From HGM04593 sp045631205 (GTDB lineage Bacteria > Bacteroidota > Bacteroidia > Bacteroidales > Bacteroidaceae): a stretch of 64,000 nucleotides of DNA. Within the stretch, counting starts at the first letter, position 1. Every line of letters starts with the position of its first letter. Position numbers and translations under genes: made by a program. Below, in pieces: positions 17,570-27,063 of the stretch. The notes under the pieces are model-generated. The model saw nothing but the letters and a program-made list of their open reading frames with translations. It was not told the DNA's origin and did no database searches. The stretch lies in NCBI GenBank assembly GCA_045631205.1, contig JAZQUI010000012.1:73454-137453 (forward strand), in the 5' to 3' direction.

Positions 17570-19423
17570 TTATTCCTCCATTATTTTTGTAAATGCCTCA
17601 ACCAATGTCGCAACTGCGAAGGGCTGGCCTTTTACTTCGTTGTACTGATGTAATTCTATGCCTTCAATCTTTGTGCGAAGGTATGATGCAAATTGTCCCA
17701 TACTCTGTTCGGCTACAACAATTTTCTTGTATCGGCGCAAAACCTCGGCGGTGTTGCGGGGCAGGGGATTGATGTAGGTGAAGTGTGCAAGCGCAACTTT
17801 CTTGCCGGCTTTGTTCATTGCCTGCATAGCCTCACACAAGTGACCGTATGTACCACCGAAACCAACGATGAGGAGGTCGGCATCCTGCTCGCCCTCAACC
17901 TGAAGTTCGGGTATGTAGTTTGCAATCTTTGCAACCTTTTCGGCGCGTTTCTCAACCATATTGTGGTGGTTGTCGGGGTCGTTAGATATAGCTCCTGTTG
18001 CTGCGCTCTTTTCAAGGCCGCCGATACGGTGCATAAAGCCCTCGGTTCCGGGTACAGCCCAGTAACGTACATCGTTCTCGGGGTTACGCTTGTAGGGGCT
18101 CCATCCATCTTTCATTTCGGGAGTTACGTAAGGCGGAACAATTTCGGGGTACTCGGCAATGTTGGGGAGTTTCCATGCTGCCGAGCCGTTGGCGATAAAT
18201 GCGTCGGTGAGCAAAATAACGGGTGTCATATGCTCTACTGCTATTTTGCAGGCGTTGTATGCCGCGTCGAAGCAATCGGTGGGCGATGTTGCTGCAATAA
18301 CAGGCATGGGGCTCTCGCCGTTACGGCCGTAGAGCGCCTGCAAGAGGTCGGTCTGCTCCGATTTTGTGGGCAAACCGGTTGAGGGACCTCCACGTTGTAC
18401 GTTTATTATTACAAGGGGAAGTTCTGTTATTACGGCTAGGTTTATAGCCTCGCTTTTGAGACAAACACCGGGGCCGCTGGTGCTTGTGCAAGCAAGTGCT
18501 CCTGCGTATGCTGCTCCCACTGCCGAAGCGCATCCGGCAATCTCATCCTCGGCCTGCATTGTAACCACGCCAAGTGATTTGTGTTTAGCCAATTCGTGCA
18601 AAATGTCGGTTGCGGGTGTGATGGGGTATGAACCGAGGAAGAGGCGCATACCTGCTTTCTCTGCTGCGGCAATAAGACCATATGCGGTGGCTTTGTTACC
18701 GTTGATGTCCATATATTTACCCTTTGCCTTGCCTTGCTTGCTCTCAATGCTGTATGTGTGAGAGATTGACGCGTGGGTGTTGTGTCCCATATTGTATCCG
18801 GCATGCAAGGCTTTTATGTTTGCCTCGGCAATTTCGGGTTTCTTTGCAAATTTTGTGCGCAACATATTTTCGGCCAGTGAGAGGTCGCGGTCGAAAAGCC
18901 AGCATACAAGTCCCAATGCTACCATGTTCTTGCAACGAATGATGCTCTTGTTATCAAGTCCGCTATCTTTGAGTGTCTCCTGACACAAAGATGTTATGGG
19001 ACAAGGAACAACCTCGTTGGTTATGTTGAGCTCCTTTATGGGGTCATCGGTCTTGAATTCTGCTTTTTGCAGGTCTTTCTCGGTGAAGGAGTCGGTATCG
19101 ATGATAATTGCTCCTGTGGGTTTGCAATACTTGTGCTGTGTCTTCAACGCAGCGGGGTTCATCGCCACGAGTATATCGCATTTGTCACCTGGGGTTAATA
19201 CTTTGTCGGCACCGATGTGTACCTGGAAACCTGAAACACCGGTGAGCACGCCTTGCGGGGCGCGAATGTCGGCGGGATAGTCGGGGAAGGTACATATATC
19301 GTTTCCGACAGTTGCCGAAATAGTTGAAAATATGTTACCGGCCAATTGCATTCCGTCGCCCGAGTCACCCGAGAAACGTACTATAACTTGGTCCAATTCT
19401 TGTGTATTCTTGAGTTCTGCCAT
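17570..19423 (-). CDS. korA: 2-oxoacid (2-oxoglutarate):ferredoxin oxidoreductase, fused gamma-alpha subunit
   Basis: A 617-residue protein in which the gamma domain (about 1-190, starting VIVRFSGDSGDGMQLAG) is fused to the alpha domain (about 235-617, with GLIAAAEKAGMRLFLGSYPITPATDILHELAKHK and CTSTSGPGVCLKSEAIN). This gamma-alpha fusion is typical of KorA-type enzymes in Bacteroidota. The alpha domain helps bind the substrate and TPP, and the gamma domain helps bind CoA. It is the first gene of the korA-korB pair. The enzyme feeds succinyl-CoA or related acyl-CoA pools and reduced ferredoxin in fermentative metabolism. The next upstream feature is the terminator of the efflux operon. Confidence 0.92.
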   Translation of the reverse strand: MAELKNTQELDQVIVRFSGDSGDGMQLAGNIFSTISATVGNDICTFPDYPADIRAPQGVLTGVSGFQVHIGADKVLTPGDKCDILVAMNPAALKTQHKYCKPTGAIIIDTDSFTEKDLQKAEFKTDDPIKELNITNEVVPCPITSLCQETLKDSGLDNKSIIRCKNMVALGLVCWLFDRDLSLAENMLRTKFAKKPEIAEANIKALHAGYNMGHNTHASISHTYSIESKQGKAKGKYMDINGNKATAYGLIAAAEKAGMRLFLGSYPITPATDILHELAKHKSLGVVTMQAEDEIAGCASAVGAAYAGALACTSTSGPGVCLKSEAINLAVITELPLVIINVQRGGPSTGLPTKSEQTDLLQALYGRNGESPMPVIAATSPTDCFDAAYNACKIAVEHMTPVILLTDAFIANGSAAWKLPNIAEYPEIVPPYVTPEMKDGWSPYKRNPENDVRYWAVPGTEGFMHRIGGLEKSAATGAISNDPDNHHNMVEKRAEKVAKIANYIPELQVEGEQDADLLIVGFGGTYGHLCEAMQAMNKAGKKVALAHFTYINPLPRNTAEVLRRYKKIVVAEQSMGQFASYLRTKIEGIELHQYNEVKGQPFAVATLVEAFTKIMEE

Positions 19424-19521
19424 TGTGATGGTTGTTTGGTCATTTTTAAATTATAACTGCAAATTTCGCAAACATTTGTCAATTGGAAAAATTTTTTAAC
19501 AACAACTTTGCGTTAGAGGAT

Positions 19522-19586
19522 AAAAAATCTGCATATATATATCCTTTTTTGCATAAGTGTCGCTTTAAAGGGTATATATATGCAGA
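19522..19586 (-). terminator. Terminator of the RND efflux operon
   Basis: Arms 19528-19547 and 19567-19586 are 20-bp inverted repeats (TCTGCATATATATATCCTTT type) with one G-U-compatible difference. On the minus strand the hairpin is followed by six T (complement of 19522-19527). It begins 23 bases beyond the TolC-family stop. Confidence 0.8.
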
Positions 19587-19609
19587 AAATATAATATTTT
19601 ATGCAACGG

Positions 19610-20926
19610 TTATTCTATGTACCTGAGTATATTTCCGCTAATTTGCAAAAGTGATATTTCACAAATCTTGGTGTTATATTGTGCCGAAAGAAGGCGTTCT
19701 TCGGCATCGAGAAGGCTCTTTTGTGCTTCGCGCATCTCAAAGCCCGAAAGGTCGCCAAGCATATAACGCTCTTTTGCAATATCGTGGTTCTCTCTTGCTG
19801 TTATGAGGTTCTGCTCTTCAAGGTTCAGCAATTCTATGTTGTTACGATAGGCTTGCCACAAACTTCCGAGGTCGGCTTTAAGTGCAAGCTCAAGCTGTTC
19901 CCGTTGCAGGTTGGCGTTGTTTATCTCAATCTGTGCGTTGCGTCTTTCGCGGCGGCGGTTGCCGTCCCAAAGGTTTATTCCCACTGTAACTCCGCCGTTG
20001 ACCCCCCAGTTGTTGCGGTGGTTGTAGCTGTTTTTCTCATACTTGTTGTAGCTGTAATCGTAACCGGCATTGAGTTTAAGATAGGGGTAGTTGCGCGAAA
20101 GTACCTTTTTATAATCGAGTTTCGCGAGTGCGTTGTTGTGGTCGGCTTTCAGCAGTTCGGCGTTGTTCGATAGAGTGTTGTTCCATAAATCGACAAAATC
20201 GAGTGTGGCATCCACATTTATGGTTGTGTCGGTTGTGTAACGCGGGGTGTAAACCTCCTTCTCTGCCATAAGCTCGTTCAAGGCAATGCGGGAACTCATA
20301 ACCTCTTCCTGTTGGCGCAAATATCGTGCACTGTCGGCGTTGAAATCCACCTTTGCCTGCTGGTAATCGAGACGCGAGAAGTTACCAATGTGGTAGCGCT
20401 CTTCAACAATGCGCAGACGTTCTTTTGAGAGCTGCACGGCGTAGAAATAGTTTTTCAGTCGCAGGCGTTGTTGTATAAAGTTGTAATACTCGGCAGTGAG
20501 GGTGGCTATGAAGTCCTCAATGGCGATGCGGGTTTTTGTTTCGCCCATAAGTTCAAGTTCCTTCAATTGCTTGTAGGTGGTGCTTATTGCAAAGCCGTTG
20601 AATATGGTCCAGTTGAGGTCTATGCCTGTTTTAATGTTTTGTGTAAGTATGTTGCGCTCCTTTATGTTCGCTTCGCTGTCTTGTACTTTTGCACTGTTGC
20701 TGTTGTTTGTGAAGTCGTAACCGCCGTTGAGGTCGAGTGTGGGTAGGTAACCGGCATTTGCGAGAGTGGCGTTGTTGTGTGCCACCTCCTCCTCGCCGCG
20801 TACTATGCGCAGTGAGTAGTTGTTTTCGAGACCTCGCTGCAAGCACTCTTTAAGCGAAATTTTTTGCGCGTGAACCTGTGCAATGGCTACGCACAGGCAT
20901 ATAGCTGATATTATTGCTTTTTTCAT
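19610..20926 (-). CDS. TolC-family outer-membrane efflux channel of the RND system
   Basis: A 438-residue protein with a signal peptide (ending QVHA). It has the two-fold TolC repeat of long alpha-helices and short beta-strand pairs (for example RLRIVEERYHIGNFSRLDYQQAK and ARENHDIAKERYMLGDLSGFEMREAQKSL). TolC-type trimers form the outer-membrane channel and periplasmic tunnel for tripartite pumps. Its ATG overlaps the stop of the RND pump gene (TAATG), so translation is coupled and it is the third gene of the adaptor-pump-channel operon. A strong hairpin terminator follows. Confidence 0.93.
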   Translation of the reverse strand: MKKAIISAICLCVAIAQVHAQKISLKECLQRGLENNYSLRIVRGEEEVAHNNATLANAGYLPTLDLNGGYDFTNNSNSAKVQDSEANIKERNILTQNIKTGIDLNWTIFNGFAISTTYKQLKELELMGETKTRIAIEDFIATLTAEYYNFIQQRLRLKNYFYAVQLSKERLRIVEERYHIGNFSRLDYQQAKVDFNADSARYLRQQEEVMSSRIALNELMAEKEVYTPRYTTDTTINVDATLDFVDLWNNTLSNNAELLKADHNNALAKLDYKKVLSRNYPYLKLNAGYDYSYNKYEKNSYNHRNNWGVNGGVTVGINLWDGNRRRERRNAQIEINNANLQREQLELALKADLGSLWQAYRNNIELLNLEEQNLITARENHDIAKERYMLGDLSGFEMREAQKSLLDAEERLLSAQYNTKICEISLLQISGNILRYIE

Positions 20927-23900
20927 TATTCTTCGTCTTTTTTGCGTTCTGTTGAAATGTAACTGTAAATAGCCGGTACAATGTACATTGTGAGTATTGT
21001 CGATACAAGCATACCGCCTATTACCGCAGTACCCATGGCTATACGCTGGTTGGCACCTTCGCCCGAAGCGAAAGCAAGCGGCAAGAGGCCGAGCATTGTG
21101 GAGACGCTGGTCATAAGGATGGGGCGCAAGCGTTGCAGTGATGCACTCTTTATGGCACTCATTTTCTCCTCTCCGCTCTCTTGTTTCTGGTTGGCAAATT
21201 CAACAATGAGAATACCGTTCTTTGCAACAAGACCAATGAGCATAATTATACCAATCTGGCTGAATATGTTCATCGTGATTCCTGTGAAATACATGAATAC
21301 TAGCGCTCCGGCAATAGCGAGAGGCACGGTAAGCATAATTACGAACGGGTCTTTGAAACTCTCGAACTGTGCTGCAAGTATAAGGTATATGAGCACAAGC
21401 GCGAGGATGAAGGCGAACATAAGGCTCGAAGAGCTCTCACGGTACTCTTTTGAGTCACCCGAAAGTGCGGTGCGGAAGGTTTCGTCGAGCACCTCTTCGG
21501 CAATTTTGTCCATTTCGTCAAGTCCCTCGCCAATGGTCTTGCCCTCGGAAAGGCCTGCCGATATTGTTGCCGAAATAAAACGGTTGTAGTGGTAGAGCTT
21601 GGGCGGTGCCACCGACTCTACAAACTCTACAAGGTTGTCGAACTGTATCATTTCTCCCTTGTCGCTGCGTATGTACAGCGATTTTATATTAGACGGAGTG
21701 TTGCGCTGCTGGCGGTTTATCTGTCCGATGATTTCGTATTGTTTTCCGTTCATATAGAAATATCCCATACGCTGTCCGCTGAGACCATATTGAAGTGTCT
21801 CGGCAACATCGCGCACGCTTGCTCCAAGTGTTCCGGCCTTGTCGCGGTTGATGTTCACGCGTACCTCGGGGCTGCTGAATTTGAGATCGACATCGGCCAT
21901 CTGGAAGGTGGGGTTGTCGTGTACGCGGCTAAGGAATTCGGGCAACACATCTTGCAGTTTTTCTATGCTCACCGCTTGCAGAACATACTGCACGGGCATG
22001 CTTCCACGGCGGCCACCGAACGATGATTGCTGTTGTACAAAGGCACGGGCCTTTGTTTTTGTGCTCACTGCCTGTGATAGTTTTGCGGCAACATCCATCT
22101 GTGAGTAGTCACGCTCGCTCAGGTCTTTCAGTGTTATTCGTATATTTCCGCTACCGCTCGACACACGTGCTGTAACCGACTCGGCATCGGGAACGATGGA
22201 GTCAATAAGTGTGTTAATCTCCTCGGTGTAGTCGCGCATAAATTCGTAGCTTGCACCCTCGGCTCCACGGGTGTTTATGGTTATTTGCGAGCGGTCCTCA
22301 AGGGGTGCCATCTCGGCGGGTATGTTGTTCCAGAGAATGGCAATAAGAATGAACATTACAATGGTAATGGGTATTGCCCATACGCGGCGCTCAAGGAACC
22401 ACGCCAGCGATTTTTCGTATATGTTGTTCATCCCGGCGAAGAAGGGCTCGGTCTTCTTGTAGAATTTGTTCTGCTCTTTTCTTCTTTTCAAAATCTTTGT
22501 GGCGAGCATAGGTGTGAAAGTGAGTGCGGCAAACGATGAAATTATCACCGAGCCTGCTACCACAAAACTGAATTCGCGGAAAAGTCGGCCACTGGTACCC
22601 TCCATAAAGACAATGGGGAGGAATACGGCAACAAGTGTAATGGTTGTTGATATTACGGCGAAAAAAATCTCTTTTGCACCCTCAATACCTGCGCGGAAGG
22701 GGCGCATACCCTGCTCAATGCGTATGTATATATTCTCTGTCATTACAATGGCATCGTCAACCACAAGTCCCACGGAGAGTACCACGGCAAGCATTGTGAG
22801 CACGTTTATGGAGAAACCTGCCACGTACATCACGAAGAATGCACCAATGAGCGATACGGGAATAACGATACAGGGGATAAGTGTCACACGCCAGTCGCGT
22901 AAGAAAAGGAAGATGATTATGATAACCAATATGAAGGCTTCGTAAACCGTTTGCTTAACCTCGTCGATTGATGCACGAATGAATTTGGTGTTGTCAAAGC
23001 CATAGGTGTATTTTACATCTTCGGGAAGGTCCTTTTCCATTGTGCGCATACGCTCATACACTGCGTCGGCAATCTCTATGTGGTTGGCGCCGGGTTGTGG
23101 TATTACGGCTACACCCACCATGGGCACGCCGTTCATCTTCATATAGCTTTTGAGGTCGGCAGGGCCAAGTTCGGCGTGTCCTATGTCGCTCACTCGCACA
23201 ATGTTGCCGTTGCTCTCTTTGAGTATCACGTTGTTGAACTCTTTGGCAGTGTGCATCTGGCCCATAGTGCGGAGTGTGAGTTCCACGGTGTTACCCTCGA
23301 TGCTTCCCGAAGGCAACTCCACATTCTCGCTTGTTATGGCATTCTTTACATCTATCGGGGTAATTCCGTATGCTGCCATTTTTATGGGGTCGAGCCATAT
23401 GCGCATAGAGTAGCGTTTCTCACCCCATATACCTACACTACTTACGTTTGCGATGGTCTGCAACTGCTCTTTTACGGTGAGGTCGGCTATTTCGCTGAGC
23501 TCGAGCAATGAACGGCTCTCGCTCTGTATAGCCACCATAAGTATGGGGGTTGCGTCTGCATCGGCTTTTGACACTGTGGGAGGGTCGCAGTCGCGTGGCA
23601 GGAAGCGTTGTGCGCGTGACACTTTGTCGCGCACGTCGTTTGCGGCTGTTTCAAGGTCGACCGACAATTCAAACTCCACGGTTATGCGGCATTGTCCCTG
23701 TTGGCTCACGCTCGACAGCGAGCGTATGCCCGGGATACCGTTGATGTTCTGCTCCAGCGGTTCTGTTATCTGGTTTTCTATAACATCGGCGTTGGCACCG
23801 GCGTAGCTGCAGGTTACCGATATTATGGGGTTATCGACCGAGGGGTATTCTCGTACACCCAGAGTGTTGTATCCAATGAGGCCGAAGAGCAATATTATTA

Positions 23901-23955
23901 TGGTAAGCACCGTGGCGAGTACCGGGCGACGTATGCTTAATTCCGAAATATTCAT
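20926..23955 (-). CDS. RND (HAE1/AcrB-type) proton-driven multidrug efflux pump
   Basis: A 1009-residue inner-membrane pump with the full RND layout: TM1, a large periplasmic porter domain, TM2-6, TM7, a second periplasmic domain, and TM8-12. The TM4 motif VGLVVDDAIVMTENI carries the paired aspartates D400-D401 of the proton relay. NGIPGIRSLSSVSQQG and GEGANQRIAMGTAVIGGM are AcrB/MexB-type signatures. It exports hydrophobic or amphiphilic compounds (drugs, bile salts, dyes) using the proton gradient. The actual substrate is unknown. It lies between the adaptor (21-base gap) and the TolC channel (1-base overlap). No TetR/MarR-type regulator is next to the operon. Confidence 0.95.
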   Translation of the reverse strand: MNISELSIRRPVLATVLTIIILLFGLIGYNTLGVREYPSVDNPIISVTCSYAGANADVIENQITEPLEQNINGIPGIRSLSSVSQQGQCRITVEFELSVDLETAANDVRDKVSRAQRFLPRDCDPPTVSKADADATPILMVAIQSESRSLLELSEIADLTVKEQLQTIANVSSVGIWGEKRYSMRIWLDPIKMAAYGITPIDVKNAITSENVELPSGSIEGNTVELTLRTMGQMHTAKEFNNVILKESNGNIVRVSDIGHAELGPADLKSYMKMNGVPMVGVAVIPQPGANHIEIADAVYERMRTMEKDLPEDVKYTYGFDNTKFIRASIDEVKQTVYEAFILVIIIIFLFLRDWRVTLIPCIVIPVSLIGAFFVMYVAGFSINVLTMLAVVLSVGLVVDDAIVMTENIYIRIEQGMRPFRAGIEGAKEIFFAVISTTITLVAVFLPIVFMEGTSGRLFREFSFVVAGSVIISSFAALTFTPMLATKILKRRKEQNKFYKKTEPFFAGMNNIYEKSLAWFLERRVWAIPITIVMFILIAILWNNIPAEMAPLEDRSQITINTRGAEGASYEFMRDYTEEINTLIDSIVPDAESVTARVSSGSGNIRITLKDLSERDYSQMDVAAKLSQAVSTKTKARAFVQQQSSFGGRRGSMPVQYVLQAVSIEKLQDVLPEFLSRVHDNPTFQMADVDLKFSSPEVRVNINRDKAGTLGASVRDVAETLQYGLSGQRMGYFYMNGKQYEIIGQINRQQRNTPSNIKSLYIRSDKGEMIQFDNLVEFVESVAPPKLYHYNRFISATISAGLSEGKTIGEGLDEMDKIAEEVLDETFRTALSGDSKEYRESSSSLMFAFILALVLIYLILAAQFESFKDPFVIMLTVPLAIAGALVFMYFTGITMNIFSQIGIIMLIGLVAKNGILIVEFANQKQESGEEKMSAIKSASLQRLRPILMTSVSTMLGLLPLAFASGEGANQRIAMGTAVIGGMLVSTILTMYIVPAIYSYISTERKKDEE

Positions 23956-23976
23956 ATAGGGCTTGTGTTTGTGGTG

Positions 23977-25053
23977 TTATTCGATGTTTTCGATTTTTAC
24001 GGCAGAGCCTTTACGCAACTGCAATGTGCCGGAGGTGAGTATGGTGTCGCCGGCTTGCAATCCTTCGAGTATCTGAACCTCTTTGTCGGTACGTATGCCT
24101 ATGGTTACCGATACAGGCTCGGCTTTTCCATTGCGGTATGTAAAGACTTTGTTTATACCCATCTCGGGTACTACAGCCTCTGCGGGTATGGCAATGGCAT
24201 CGGCAATCTCGGTCTGTTTGAGGCGTATATCGGCATAGCGACCCGACATAAGTTCGCCATTTGTATTAGGGTAAATGGCGCGTACACTCAATGTGTGGGT
24301 GGTGGCGTCGAGGCTCGACTCTGTGGCATATACCTGTGCGTTGAAGGGGCTTAATTTGCCATCGACCTTAAATTCGAGATTGGTGCCTTTTTTTATATCG
24401 CCGGCATAGCGTTCGGGAACGGAGAACTCTATTTTTATGGGTGTCAGGTTGGTGAGTCTTGCCACAATGGTGTTGGGCGATGCGTATGCTCCCACACTTA
24501 CCTGGCGCAAACCTATTGTGCCATCGAAGGGTGCGCGCAACTCGGTCATCTTTATTTCTGCCTTTACTTTCTCAATGTCGGCATTGAGGGTTGCAAGCTC
24601 GGTCTTCACCTGCTCGTATGCCTCTTTACTCACGGCATCGCGTTGTAACAGGGCATTCTGGCGATATACGCGGTCCTCGGCAAGCGGTAATTGCGATTCC
24701 AATCGTTGCAACTGTGCCTGCAACTGGCTGTCGTTTACCTTTGCCAGGAGTGTACCTTTCTTTACAAAACTGCCTTCTGTGAAAAAGATGTCGGTGATTT
24801 TTCCCGATGTCTCGAACGACAATTCAACCTCTTCGTCGGGTACAAGGCGGCCTGTAATCTGAATTTCATCGGTAAGTGTGTGCGGGGTGATAATCTGGGC
24901 ATTTACACTCAAAACTTTGCGCGCTTTTTGCTTGGGTTGTGTGTCGGCTGCGCTTAATTCTTCATTCTCGTGAGGGGTAAGCTGGTAGAAACCGAAGATG
25001 CCAAATGCTATGGCCAGTATGGCAACAAGTGCCCATTTGATTTTTTTGTTCAT
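23977..25053 (-). CDS. RND efflux periplasmic adaptor (membrane fusion protein)
   Basis: A 358-residue adaptor. It has one N-terminal membrane anchor (about 7-24) and no lipobox. The halves of a lipoyl/barrel-sandwich domain (GKITDIFFTEGSFVKKGTLLAKVND and ELRAPFDGTIGLRQVSVGAYAS) are separated by a coiled-coil hairpin (about 110-165), followed by a beta-barrel domain and the membrane-proximal domain ending in GSAVKIENIE. It bridges the RND pump and TolC channel. It is the first gene of the operon; the 410-base region upstream holds a tandem palindromic repeat and a candidate promoter. Confidence 0.93.
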   Translation of the reverse strand: MNKKIKWALVAILAIAFGIFGFYQLTPHENEELSAADTQPKQKARKVLSVNAQIITPHTLTDEIQITGRLVPDEEVELSFETSGKITDIFFTEGSFVKKGTLLAKVNDSQLQAQLQRLESQLPLAEDRVYRQNALLQRDAVSKEAYEQVKTELATLNADIEKVKAEIKMTELRAPFDGTIGLRQVSVGAYASPNTIVARLTNLTPIKIEFSVPERYAGDIKKGTNLEFKVDGKLSPFNAQVYATESSLDATTHTLSVRAIYPNTNGELMSGRYADIRLKQTEIADAIAIPAEAVVPEMGINKVFTYRNGKAEPVSVTIGIRTDKEVQILEGLQAGDTILTSGTLQLRKGSAVKIENIE

Positions 25054-25105
25054 ATTATTGATTTTGTGTTTTTAAGGGAATGTTTACCTATGTAAATGTC
25101 GTTTA

Positions 25106-25138
25106 CAAATATACGAATAAGCGAGCGAGAAATATCAA
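25106..25138 (-). promoter_or_regulatory. Candidate promoter of the RND efflux operon
   Basis: The minus strand reads TATATTTG at 25113-25106 (TAnnTTTG), with a TTG at 25138-25136 and a 22-base spacer, slightly longer than usual. The -33 box falls inside the first copy of the tandem repeat, so a protein or structure acting on the repeat could affect the promoter. Confidence 0.42.
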
Positions 25139-25280
25139 GTTTACTTGAATATTTTTCACAGCGAGCGCAAGTATATTCGAGGTTTACCTCAAATATGGGT
25201 ATGGCTGAGCGAGAAATATCAAGTTTACTTGAATATTTTTCACAGCGAGCGCAAGTATATTCGAGGTTTGCCTCAAATAT
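25123..25280. repeat. Tandem 74-bp palindromic repeat upstream of the efflux operon
   Basis: Two copies, 25123-25196 and 25207-25280, differ by one base (A/G at 25186/25270) and are separated by 10 bases (period 84). Each contains two palindromes: CAAGTTTACTTG and GAGGTTT(A/G)CCTC with flanking AT-rich pairing, so four small hairpins occur in series. In one plus-strand frame the repeat reads as a twice-repeated peptide (REISSLLEYFSQRAQVYSRF); this follows from the DNA repeat and is not good evidence for a gene. The rest of the 410-base gap (25054-25463) holds the efflux promoter on the left and the efp promoter on the right. Confidence 0.9.
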
Positions 25281-25383
25281 AGCAAATTCTACGTTTTTAC
25301 GCTTTGTGTGTCCGCTGTTTTATCAAAAAATGTTTACTAATTTTATATTTAAAGGACGGCTTCCTAATAAAGGTGTTCAATAA

Positions 25384-25414
25384 TTGCATTTTTATCGCTT
25401 TTTTACTACCTTTG
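25384..25414 (+). promoter_or_regulatory. Promoter of the efp gene cluster
   Basis: TTG at 25384-25386, a 20-base spacer and TACCTTTG at 25407-25414 match the Bacteroidota consensus. The start would be near 25421, about 43 bases upstream of the efp ATG. Confidence 0.7.
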
Positions 25415-25463
25415 TGCCACTTTATGTAATGGAATAATACTAACAAAAAAATAAAATAGAATT

Positions 25464-26030
25464 ATGATTAATGCTCAAGACATTAAAATTGGTACCGCTA
25501 TCCGTATGGATGGCAAGTTGTATTTCTGCATCGACTTCCTTCACGTAAAACCCGGTAAAGGTAACACCTTTATGCGTACAAAATTAAAGGACGTTGTTGA
25601 CGGTTATGTATTGGAGCGTCGTTTCAATATCGGTGAGAAGTTGGAGGATGTTCGCGTAGAGCGTCGTCAGTTCCAGTATCTCTATCAGGAGGGTAACGAC
25701 TACATCTTCATGAACAATGAGACATATGAGCAGGTGCCTATTGCAGCAGACCAGATCAATGGTGTTGCTTATATGAAGGAGGGTATGAACCTTGAGGTTG
25801 TTACCGATGCTTCTACCGACACTATCCTTTTTGCTGATATGCCCGTAAAGGTTGTTCTTGCTGTTACATACACCGAGCCCGGTCTTAAAGGTGACACTGC
25901 AACCAACACAACAAAACCCGCAACTCTCGAGACTGGTGCCGAGGTTCGCGTTCCCTTGTTCATCAACGAGGGTGAGCTCATCGAGGTTGATACACGCGAT
26001 GGCTCATATCAAGGTCGTGTAAAAGCTTAA
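25464..26030 (+). CDS. efp: Translation elongation factor P
   Basis: A 188-residue protein of the standard EF-P length, with an N-terminal KOW-like domain and two OB domains. The loop HVKPGKGNTF carries the lysine that reaches the peptidyl-transferase centre. The C-terminal signature (VRVPLFINEGELIEVDTRDGSYQGR) is intact. EF-P relieves ribosome stalling at consecutive prolines. No EF-P-modifying enzyme (EpmA/EpmB, EarP) is nearby. It is the first gene of a plus-strand cluster followed 10 bases later by a GT2 gene. Confidence 0.97.
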   Translation: MINAQDIKIGTAIRMDGKLYFCIDFLHVKPGKGNTFMRTKLKDVVDGYVLERRFNIGEKLEDVRVERRQFQYLYQEGNDYIFMNNETYEQVPIAADQINGVAYMKEGMNLEVVTDASTDTILFADMPVKVVLAVTYTEPGLKGDTATNTTKPATLETGAEVRVPLFINEGELIEVDTRDGSYQGRVKA

Positions 26031-26040
26031 TAGAAAAGAT

Positions 26041-27063
26041 TTGTTATACTCTATAATTGTTCCGGTTTACAACAGGCCCGACGAGATAAATAAACTTCTC
26101 GAAAGTCTGGCGGCTCAGACGGTGAAACCATTTGAGTTGGTAATTATAGAGGATGGCTCAAAAGAACGGTGTGACCATCTGCTCGATGGCTACCGTTCTT
26201 TTTTTTCAATAAATTACCTTTACAAGGAGAACGAGGGGCGTTGCGAGGCGCGTAACTGCGGTATGAAACGTGCAGTGGGCGATTATATGCTCTTTTTCGA
26301 CTCCGATGTAATTCTGCCGCCTTTCTATTTCGAAAGGCTTGAAAAGGCAATGGCCGCATCGCCTTGCGATTGCTACGGTGGCCCCGATGCTGCCGATGAC
26401 TCTTTCTCCGACATGCAGAAAGCTGTCAGCCACTCGATGACCTCTTTCTGGACAACAGGAGGCATACGTGGTGGTAAAGTGGTGATGGAAAAGTTCTGCC
26501 CCCGCACCTTCAATATGGGACTTTCGAGAAAAGTCTATGAGGCGGTGGGTGGTTTCAACGATATGTTGGGCGAAGATATAGATTTAAGCCTGCGCATACG
26601 CAAGGCCGGTTTTGATATTCATTTGATACGCGAGGTGTTTGTCTATCACAAACGTCGTATCGATTTCAGCCGTTTCTTCAAACAGGTCAACACCTTCGGC
26701 CAGGCACGTATATGGCTGCAACTTATTCATCCGGGCTCTATGAAACCGGTGCACGCGATACCGGCTGCAATGCTTGTTGCGGGTGTTATGTTGCTTGTGG
26801 CATCGTTCTTCTTTCCGTGGCTTCTTCTGTTGCCGTTCTTTTATGCGCTTATCATCTTCTTCGATTCTCTTTTGAAAAATCGTAACCTCAAAGTTGCTAT
26901 GCTCTCTGTGGCTGCTGCTGTGGTGCAGATAACCGGTTATGGCTCGGGCTTTTTAAAGGCTTTCTGGTATAAGATGATACTTGGGCAACCTTTGGAGACC
27001 AAACGCAATCTCATAAATATTATGAACAGGGATTATGGAGCAGAGAACAAGACAAAGCATTAA
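26041..27063 (+). CDS. Membrane-associated GT2-family glycosyltransferase
   Basis: A 340-residue glycosyltransferase. The N-terminal GT-A domain begins at once with LYSIIVPVYNRP, so the start must be the TTG at 26041; no ATG lies in a usable place. It shows VIIEDGS, the metal-binding FFDSD, and GEDIDLSLRIRKAGF. Two or three membrane helices (about 240-285 and 290-315) follow, anchoring it to the inner membrane. It should add a sugar from a nucleotide donor to a lipid-linked or surface acceptor; the substrate is unknown. It starts 10 bases after efp, and its 3' end overlaps radC by 29 bases, so the three are co-transcribed. Confidence 0.9.
   Translation: MLYSIIVPVYNRPDEINKLLESLAAQTVKPFELVIIEDGSKERCDHLLDGYRSFFSINYLYKENEGRCEARNCGMKRAVGDYMLFFDSDVILPPFYFERLEKAMAASPCDCYGGPDAADDSFSDMQKAVSHSMTSFWTTGGIRGGKVVMEKFCPRTFNMGLSRKVYEAVGGFNDMLGEDIDLSLRIRKAGFDIHLIREVFVYHKRRIDFSRFFKQVNTFGQARIWLQLIHPGSMKPVHAIPAAMLVAGVMLLVASFFFPWLLLLPFFYALIIFFDSLLKNRNLKVAMLSVAAAVVQITGYGSGFLKAFWYKMILGQPLETKRNLINIMNRDYGAENKTKH

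Noticed and set aside
25123..25280. CRISPR-like pair of repeats
   Set aside because: Only two units, 74 bp long with a 10-base spacer, and no cas genes; not a CRISPR array.
25096..25383. 95-codon plus-strand ORF with a twice repeated peptide
   Set aside because: The peptide repeat is just the translated DNA repeat; the frame has no promoter or ribosome site and runs into low-quality sequence. The palindromes explain the region better.
27035..27063. GT2/radC overlap as a possible frameshift
   Set aside because: Both frames are complete, end in correct motifs, and a short overlap with coupled translation is common in compact operons.
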